Origin: Fremontodendron californicum
Taxonomy: Eukaryota; Streptophyta; Magnoliopsida; Malvales; Malvaceae
Length of the DNA stretch: 64,000 bases
Direction of reading: 5' to 3'
Assembly: GCA_030761205.1 (NCBI GenBank)
Contig: JAULJL010000025.1
Coordinates: 8,499,501-8,563,500, forward strand
The notes below the pieces were generated by a model, which was not told where the DNA came from, made no database searches, and worked only from the letters and a program-made list of their open reading frames with translations. Shown piece after piece: positions 55,392 through 64,000 of the stretch. A program made the translations under genes and the position numbers. The first letter of the stretch is position 1; each line of letters starts with the position of its first letter.

Positions 55392-58300
55392 TGTAGACAC
55401 CTAATTTTGTCCAGACTACTAAAACAAGTATGTTTTCTTCCTAAATTGATGTTTCAGAATGTAAAAAGACTTTTTTCATCCTGCAGGTGGTACTCCAGGA
55501 CTTAGTCTAAGAAGGCGAGCATAAAGAGTCAAACTTGAAAAAGTCCACCCCGAAAAGTCAACCTCAAAAAGTCAGCTACTAAAAAAGTCAACCCACTTTC
55601 AGAATCAAGATTTGAAGTTCAATTGAAAAGTGGCGAAAGAATTTTTATAATCTGAGGTCTACATCGAAAGATGTGGAGTTCGGAAGTTGGGTTATGGAGA
55701 TTTAGTAGAAAGGAAACCCTAATTCGAGAAATTTGGGAAAAAGTGCTTAAACGATTGAAATGGTCGAAATTGAAGGTTCCAAATGAAAGATAAGCATTGA
55801 CTACGGGTAATGGAGAAGCCACTTGAAAGAAAAACTGAAAGAAAAGTCACTCCGAAAGAAAACCGAGAATTAGGGTTTTTGGTGGATTTCATTGAAATTG
55901 GGAAGAATTACAGAAATGGCCTGACTCGATAAGATTAAAGCTCCTAATGGAAGAGGAGTGATTAAAAAGGATAGCCCAAAGCTCAGTTTGAAGAAAATCT
56001 GAAAATCGTACTTGTTTTCAGCAAAACCGAGTTTCGGAGGAAAAAAGGCAAAATTGGAAATTTTGGGAAAAATAGCAAATGAACTCCAAAAATTCTAAAA
56101 AATTGCAAATCTAATTCTTAAATCATTTCGAAGAGATTGGCAAAAGAAAATCTTAATTTGGAGTTCGTTTGCAAAATGGCCAAATCCTAGATCTCTTATG
56201 CATAAATTCAAGAAGATAAATCCCGAAAAAATAGCAAATGAACTCCCAAAATTCTAAAAATTTTCAGATCTCATTTTTAAATTATTTGGAAGAGATTGGT
56301 GAAAGAAAATCTGGATTTGGAGTTCGTTTGCAAAATGGCCAAATCTCGGGCCCCTTATACAGTAATTCAAGCAGATAAATCTCAAAAATATACCAAATGA
56401 GCTCCAAAAATCATGAAAACTTCCAGATCACACTTTTAAATTATTTGGAAGACATTGGTGAAGAAAAATCTGGATTTGGAGCTCGTTTAAAAAATGGTAA
56501 AGTTTGGAGGCATAAAAGGGCAATTTTGGGAAAAATCCAAATAAATAGAAAATGGACTCAAAAAATTTTGAAAACTTTCAGAATTCAATTTTTTATTATT
56601 TTTAAAGTATTGAAAAAATAAAATTTGAATTAGGAGTCCGTTTTTCATTTATTTATGTTTGGGGGGCAAAAAGGTCATTTTACCAAAAAAATCGAAAAGA
56701 GCTTTTCTTGCCTTTTAAAAAAAAAAAAGAAATGGGCTGGAAGAAAAGGGGCTGGCCGGCCAAGGCCCAAGAATAGCTAGATAGTTTCTGATTTTTTAAT
56801 CAAAATGCCAACAATGAAGAGGAATTTAGTTATTTTTTATCAAGCCTTTGCAAATAAGCCACATGGACCAATGCATGAAGAGGGAGAGTGTCAACATAAT
56901 GGCTTAAGATTCTTGAATAGCTATAATTGTGGATAGCTGATGGCCTAATCTAAGGGTGATAATTTCATGTTTTAAACATCTTGGATCAATAGCCCTTGGA
57001 TGAAAATTGGTTGATGGAAAAATGACAACATCCTAGCCTATAGGGGGTTTCGGCTACACTACAAGGGGACTCTCTCTTTCATTTTCAAATTATTCACTCT
57101 CTATTCTCTCTTGGTTTTGGCTGATTTTTCTCTCCATTGTTGAAAGGCAAAAAAATAAGTTTAGAAAAGAAAAGAAAGTTAGAAGAGAAAAAGCTTGAAA
57201 GATAGCTTCTTGAGGTTGCTTTAAGCACCATACTCTTGCACTTTCTTTGATTTTCCATTCTTGATTTGCTGTTTTGATTACTATTTTGGTGAGTTTCTTT
57301 TGATTTCTCTTTTTAAATAAGTGTTTTTAATGTTCTTCTTTAAGTTCCTTCTTCATTCCTTCTTGTAAAAAGCTCTTGAAGTTTTTTTTTTTCCTTTTGT
57401 TTTTGAGATGGCCGAATGGCCTAGTCTTTTGGGTAGTTGCTTTTTGCATTTTTTTATTTCATGTTATTCTTGATATTTAACTAGTTTTGATGTTTTAATC
57501 TTCTTCTAATACATAAATATGAAGCTTGTTTTAATTTGGTTGCTAGCTTGTTTCTATTTTTGAGTCTATTATCTTGTTATCATGTTTATTTTACTTGTCT
57601 TGCATTTTTTATTTTCTTTTTTCAAAATGTTTGTTTATGGTTTATATTTTGTAATCCATGTGTTTGTGAAAATACCTATTGGTTTTCATGCTTTTACTTT
57701 ATATTTGCATGATTTTAGCATTATTCTTTAGCTATGCATGTTAGTATATCATGTGTTTGTGAAAATGCCATGCTCATTTTAAGCATCCCCCACATTCGGC
57801 CACTTCATATTGCTTGCTTTGTGTGTGCATTTTTGTTATGTTAGTTGATAGGTTTGCATTTTCATATATTTGGTAGAGTATTTTGTTTAAGCATGCCATG
57901 TGTTTGTGTTATTGCCATGCATATTTTAGGTTTAGGATTGGTTTGTTTTGCCATGCATATTCATGCATTTTAGACCTAGGTTGCATTAAATGCCATGCAA
58001 GTTCATTTAGGTCTAGGTCATTTTATTGATGCCATGCATTTTTCATGTCATTTAGGTTTTAAATCATGCATTTCATGCATCGTATTTGCTGTATTTTTCA
58101 TGCATTTCATGTCCTTGCCACTTGACTTATGACTTAGGCCAATCAAAGGTTCAAAGTCATGCTCTCTTGAGCATACTTGTTGAAAATTAAAGAGTTGTCA
58201 AATTGATTATTCTACCTTTGTGATTTTTTTTTTTACTTTGCCAATTTTTTGCCTAACTTTTCAAAAGTGTTAGCTACTGTTTGTGAGCCTTTTAGATAGT

Positions 58301-60265
58301 CTCTAATATTTTTACTTTGATTTTTAAATGATTTTATCAAAGGCAAAAGAATGTGTTTTGGCAAAACAGTTTTTTCACCCTGTACTAGTACTTTCTCGAT
58401 TTTTTTGGGCAGTCATCTATAATCAGAAAATTAAGCCAATTTTTCCTATGTAGTTTTACATGTTCTGAGTCTCCAGTAATTGTTTTAGATTTTTTTGAAT
58501 TTTTTAAAATAGGGTCAAAAATCGTGCTTTAAAACTGGACAGTGGAGGCAGAATTGAATTTGAAGGAAAATCATTTTTCTGTTTTGGTTAAGTTAAATAG
58601 AGGGGGTTGATTAGGAAGTTTAGCTACTAATTTAGGATAGTTTCTAAGCCTTTTTAAACTCTAAAAATGATTTTTTAAGTCTCAAGTTAAGGGTGGTCAA
58701 GTCTGGGATTTTAAACTTAGGAAATTAGAGCCATTTAAAAAAGGTTTAGCTAAGTTTTTATTTTTAATCTAAGCTTTTCAAAATTGTTTTCAAACAATCA
58801 CAAAGTATTTTGATTTTAGAATATTTAATTTGATATATTTTCCTAAGGTAGCCGGATATCTTTTTAGATATACAGATTTCCTTAATTAAAGGAAAAAATA
58901 CATTCTCATGCATTGCATTTTCCATATTCATGCATATTATATAATATGTAATTTTTGCTATGTTTAATTTTCATGATGGTGTTATTATCTTTGATTTAAA
59001 TTTTTGATATTATATTATTTGTTATATGGTTTTGAATATTTCATGATATTCTATGTTTTTATTTAGTTATTTTTGTCATATTATTTAACATATGCTATAT
59101 TCATGTATTATTATTTTTATTTTTATTTTCATGCATATTATATGATGGCATTATTTTATATTTCATGTCATTTAGATTATATGCCATATCATTTATTTTT
59201 GCCATGTCATTTGAATTATTTCATTTCATATAGAATATATTATGTTACCTAGGTCATTTCATTTCGTGTAGAATATATTATGTTACCTAGGTCATTTCAT
59301 TTCATTTAGAATATATTATGTCACCTAGGATATTTTATTTCATTTAGAATGTATCATATGACTTAGGATATTACATTTCATATAGAAAATATCATGTTAC
59401 CTAGGTCATTTCATTCCATTTAGAATATATCATATAACTTAGGATATTTCATTTCATTTAGAATATGCTAAGACATTTAAATTATATCATATCATTTAGG
59501 TTGCATTATATTATTTAGACTTTGTTATCTCATTTTATTTATGTCATACATATTCATATTTATATTTTTTTTTTAAATGTTTTCAAAAAGGTAATGATTT
59601 TCAATAAAATAAAGATATTCCCGAGTTAAAATAATTCATGAATTCTCTGTCGGGTTTACTGGGGAGGATATCATCAATTATCACTAATAACGGAATATCT
59701 TTTTTAAAATGAGAATGATTCGGAAAGTTTTCCAAACTAATAAAAATTTCTATATTTTGCCACGTTTCTTGGGGAATATAGGAAAATTTTGAATTTATAA
59801 ATTTCGGATCATTTTCAATTAAAAATGGAATTATTTTTCTTTAAATTGGGGTATTAACTTGAAATACTAAATTTAAAACTGACTTTTTACGAGACTTGAG
59901 ATAAGACACGATTAATAAGGTACCGTTTTATACGCGCGTTGTTGGGGGCTAATCGTTCCCCACACATAACTGAGTCCCGAACCCGCTTCTTTAATTTCTC
60001 TGGTTTAAAAAGCAGACTTGAAATTGGTTTTAAAAATATTTTAATAAATTTTAAAATATTTTATAATACCGGTTTTAATAGGTGGCCGATCACACCTAGC
60101 TAAAAAAGATTGGTGGCTACTCCATATCTTTTTCAAGGTCATTTTCAAAACCTTTATTTTTCAAGAGGAATTAAGTCGACTTTTCCTCGGTTTTTTTTTT
60201 TTAATGTCACGCTTAACGAATAATAAAGTCTTGCGATGAGACTTGTTATTTTTTAGGTTGCAACA
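55392..60265 (+). repeat. 3' LTR, family B
   Basis: 4874 bp, TGTAGACACCTAATTTTGTC to GGTTGCAACA. Scattered substitutions and small indels separate it from 44468-49171, plus one extra 158-bp unit, so the insertion is clearly older than that of the LOG-bearing element. Confidence 0.85.
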
Positions 60266-62396
60266 AAAACAAGCTTCATGTTTATGTATTTGAAGAAGAT
60301 TTAAAGCATCAAAACTTGTTAAATATCATGAATAACATGAAATAAAAATGCAAACAGCAACTATATCAAAACAATAGCCATTCGGCCAACCCAAAAAACA
60401 AAAGAAAAGAAATTTCTCAAAGCTTTTTCCAAGAAAGTATACAGAAGAACTTAAAGGCGAAATGTAAAAACACTTATTTTAAAGAAGAAAATCAAAAGAA
60501 ACTCACCAAAATAGCAATCAAAACAACAAATCAAGAATATGAAATCAAGGAAAGTGCAAGAGTATGGTGCTTAAAGCAACCTCTAGAAGTTATATTGCAA
60601 GCTTTTCCTCTTCTAACTTTCTTTGCTTTTCTAAACTTTTATTTTTTCCTTTCAAAAATGGAGAGAAAATCAGCCAAAACAAGAGAGTGAATAGCTGAAA
60701 ATGAAAGAGAGACCCCCTTCCCCTTGTAGTGGCCGAATGGCCTTCTATATAGCTAGGATGTTGTCATTTTTTTTCCAACCAATTTTGATCCAAAGGCTAT
60801 TAATCCAAGATGTTTAAAATGTGAAATTATCACCCTTAGATTAGGTAATCAGCTATCCACAATTACAGCTGTTCAAGAATCTTAAGCCATTATAATGACA
60901 TTCTTCCTCTTCATGCGTTGGTCCATGTGGCTCAATTACAAAGGCTTGATCAAAAAAATAACAACCTTCCTCTTCATTGTTGGCCTTTTGATTAAAAATC
61001 AGAAAATATTTGCCCACCATTGGGCCTTGGCCGGCTGACCCCTCATTTTCCAGCCCAATCTCCATTTTTTTAAAAGGCAAGAAAAGCCCTTTTCGGTTTC
61101 TTGGATAAAATGTCCTTTTTGCCCCCAAACGTAAATAAATAGAAAATGGACTCCAAATTCATATTTTATTATTTCAATACTTCCAGAATAATAAAAAAAT
61201 TAATTCTGGAGATTTTCAAAAATTTTCGAGCCCATTTGCTATTTATTTGGATTTTTTCTTCCAAAAATGCCCTTTGTGCTCCCAAACTTTACCATTTTTT
61301 AAACGAGCTCCAAATCCAGATTTTTCTTCACCAATCTCTTCCAAATAATTTAAAAGTATGATCTAGAAGTTTTCAGAATTTTTGGATCTCATTTGGAATT
61401 TTTGCGGGATTTATCTACTTGAATTACTACATAGTGGGCTCGGGATTTGGCCATTTTACAAACCAACTCCGAATCCTAATTTTATTTAGCCAATCTCTTC
61501 CAAATAGTTTAAGAATGAGATCTGCAAATTTTTAGAATTTTTGGAGTTCCTTTGCTATTTTTTCGGGATTTATCTTCTTGAATTTCTGCATACGGGACCC
61601 GAGATTTGGCCATTTTGCAAACGAACTCTGAATCCGGATTTTCTTTCGCCAATATCTTCAAAATTATTTAAGAATGATATCTGAAAATTTTCAAAATTTT
61701 GGAGTTCATTTGCTATTTTCCCAAATTTTTCAATTTTGCTCTTTTGCCTCTGAAACCCGGTTTTGCTCAAAACAAGTCTGATTTTCATATTTTCTTCAAA
61801 CTTAGCCTTGGGCTATCCTTGTTTAATCACTCCTCATCAATTAGGGGCTTTAGTCTTACCGAATCGAGCCATTTCTGTAATTCTTCCAAATTTCACCGAA
61901 ATCCACCAAAAACCCTAATTCTCGGTTTTCTTCCGGATTGACTTTTATTTCAGTTTTTCTTTCAAGTAGCTTCTCTATTACCCATAGTCAGTGCTTATCT
62001 TTAATTTAGAACCTTCAATTTTGACCAATTTGATCGTTTAAGCACTTTTCCCTAAATTTCCCAAACTAGGGTTTCCTTTCTACTGAATCTCCGTAACCCA
62101 ACTTCCGAACTCCATATCTTTCGATGTAGACCTCGGATTATCAAAATTCTTTCTCCATCTTTCAATTGAACTTCAAATCTTGATTTTGAAAATGGGTTGA
62201 CTTTTTTAGAAGTTGACTTTTTGGGGTTGACTTTCTGATGTTGACTTTTTCAAGTTTGACTTTTTATGCTCATCTTCTTAGACTAAGTCTCGGAGTACCA
62301 CCTACAAGATGAAAAAAGTCTTTTTACATTCTGAAACATTAATTTAGGAAGAAAGCATACCTGTTTTAGTGGTCAGGACAAAATTAGGTGTCTACA
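60266..62396 (-). mobile_element. Ogre-type LTR (family B), minus strand, right piece
   Basis: Reverse complement of LTR sequence, for example AAGCTTCATG...ATCAAAACTTGTTAAATATC near 60270 against 46380-46445. It ends at 62396, where minus-strand TGTAGACACC starts the LTR. With 43970-44467 it forms one LTR split by the plus-strand insertion. The frame at 60853-61128 is chance. Confidence 0.8.
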
Positions 62397-64000
62397 GCTG
62401 CCTCTCTTTGGCTATTGCTGAGAATCAGGAATCAGACAAAGATAAACAAATACTAATTTTGTCCGGTTAGTGAAATCACATGTGAATGGAAGCGAAATGG
62501 GGTTTCTTTTGTCATTTTTCATTTTTTCAAATTTTTTTTTGTTGAAAAAAAAGCTGTAAATAGAAGATATTTATCCTTAAATTGAATTCCCTGACTAATC
62601 AAAGCTCGACCCGTCTTAAGGAAACAAGTTTGATTTGCAATAGAAGAAAAGACCTCGACGATGGTCTCGAGGGCTTAACCTGTCTTGTGCTAAGCTGTGT
62701 TTTAAAATTCTGGGTATCTCCTCTAGCATCTTCGGCTATCACCACCAAAGACTTGTTCAAACAAATGTAAAACTCTGGATATCTCCACCAGAGGCTTTGG
62801 TTATCACCACCAAAAACTTGTTCATTGTTTAAAACTGTAAAAAATCTGGAAACTTATGCCTGAAGGTCTTAAGAATGGTGCCCGGAGGTCTTAAAAATGG
62901 GTCCTGGAAGTCTTACCCGTGATTTGAAAATACCTTGACGACGGTCTCAAGGCTCGACTCATTTGATAAACAGAATGAATTCGATTTAAAACAAAAGGAA
63001 ATACCTCGACGGTGGTCTCAAGGCTCGACTCATTTGATAAAACAAAATGAATTTGATTTACAACAAAAGGAAATACCTCGACGGTGGTCTCAAGGCTCGA
63101 CTCATTTGATAAAATAGAATGAATTCGATTTAAAACAAAAGGAAATACCTCGACGGTGGTCTCAAGGCTCGACTCATTTGATAAAACATAATGAATTCGA
63201 TTTAAAACAAAAGGAAATACCTCAACGATTGTCTCAAGGCTCGACTCATTTGATAAAACAGAATGAATTCGATTTAAAACAAAAGGAAATACCTCGACAA
63301 TGGTCTCGGGGCTCGACTTATTTGATAAAACAGAATGAATTCTATTTAAAACAAAAAGAAATACCTCAACGATGGTCTCGGGGCTCGACTCATTTGATAA
63401 AACAGAATGAATTCGATTTAAAACAAAAGGAGATACTAAGAATGATTCTGGGTTTGGTTCATTTGGAAAAAATAAATTTAACTTGAAAATGAAAGGAACA
63501 TACCTCGACGGTAGTCTCGGGGCTCGACTCATTTGAGAAACAAAACGAGTTTGAATTTGGAAAGGAATGTACCTCGATGGTGATCTCGGGGCTCGACTCG
63601 TTTGAAAACCAGAACTGGTTCACTTTGGGGAAGTCCAAGTTTTCCTGATTTCTGCAATGTTAGCTAAATGCAATTATGAGAATGACATGCTTTGCAAATG
63701 CTTGTATGTTTCCTAAGAATGAATGCAATCAAATGATTGTGTCATGATTTCTAATCCATGGTTTCTTTGAGGTTCACAGATTATCCGACTTCATGACGGA
63801 GTCTTCAATTGTTCACTGATGCCCCACTTAAGGAACCCTTCATTCAAGATAAATTGTCAAACAGTCTCAGTTTCTGACTTTCGCTGAAATTAACAAATTT
63901 CTTAACTTTGTGGTGGAGTCTCCAACACATTCACTGTTTTCTTTTCTTGGTGAACTTTCCAAACCTTTCCCAAGATTTAAATATATTCCTTAGTAATACT
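62397..64000 (-). mobile_element. Interior 3' part of a minus-strand Ogre-type element
   Basis: Starts with the inverted polypurine tract GCTGCCTCTCTTTGG, then 3' non-coding sequence including TCTTAAGAATGGTGCCCGG (the inverse of the GACCTCCGGGCA motif) and the minisatellite at 62924-63600. The rest of the element lies beyond the window. No gene is seen up to 64000. Confidence 0.7.
62924..63600. repeat. ~72-bp minisatellite, inverse of the 5566-6330 array
   Basis: About nine units with CCTCGACGGTGGTCTCAAGG, then CTCGACTCATTTGATAAAAC and GAATTCGATTTAAAAC. Because the unit is close to 72 bp, frames stay open on both strands (minus 62891-63532 gives a 24-residue repeat with NRIHSVLSNESS). I regard these as by-products of the repeat. 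Confidence 0.85.

Larger units (their letters stand above)
44468..60265 (+). mobile_element. Ogre/Tat-type gypsy element (family B) lacking pol
   Basis: A 15,798-bp plus-strand element with LTRs 44468-49171 and 55392-60265, primer site 49175-49192, two gag-like remnants, polypurine tract 55378-55391 and perfect target duplication AAAAC. The 6.2-kb interior has no protease, reverse transcriptase, RNase H or integrase that I can detect. It must have depended on a relative for mobility, or lost pol by deletion afterwards. Confidence 0.85.

Overview
This window looks like repeat-dense, transposon-nested DNA from a flowering plant, probably a eudicot. The evidence is Ty3/gypsy and Ty1/copia LTR retrotransposons of plant lineages, primer-binding sites matching plant tRNAs, and AT-rich spacers. 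I see no ordinary host gene with recognisable exons. The only long intact reading frames lie inside one young retrotransposon at 12048-23998 on the minus strand.

Layout. 1-11479: 3' part of an Ogre/Tat-type gypsy element on the plus strand (RNase H-integrase remnants, minisatellite, polypurine tract, 5-kb LTR). A truncated copia LTR sits inside it, and the first 839 bases are an exact copy of 3905-4743. 11480-12047 and 24004-24043: a plus-strand copia LTR and primer site, split by the young element. 12048-23998: complete Athila-like gypsy element with target duplication ATAAG. 24030-27355: 65-bp minisatellite, unassigned sequence and a copia solo LTR. 27356-31762: Ogre-type solo LTR with target duplication AAGTG. 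32444-35591: two partial copia LTRs. 35592-43969: decayed copia element with both LTRs. 43970-44467 plus 60266-64000: a minus-strand Ogre-type element. It was split by the insertion of 44468-60265, a plus-strand Ogre-type element with 4.7-4.9 kb LTRs, gag-like remnants, no pol, and target duplication AAAAC.

The highlight is the element at 12048-23998. Its two 1483-bp LTRs differ at only three positions that I could find, and its gag-pol frame is open. Between pol and the 3' LTR, where Athila relatives may carry an env-like gene, it has two further intact sense genes. One is a 178-residue Cys-rich basic protein resembling the nucleic-acid-binding proteins (NABPs) of carlaviruses. The other is a 215-residue LOG-type cytokinin-activating phosphoribohydrolase without introns. 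A possible splice donor just before the gag start, and acceptors and TATA motifs just before each extra gene, suggest how they could be expressed. A retrotransposon carrying a cytokinin-activating enzyme beside a virus-like nucleic-acid-binding protein is, to my knowledge, undescribed.
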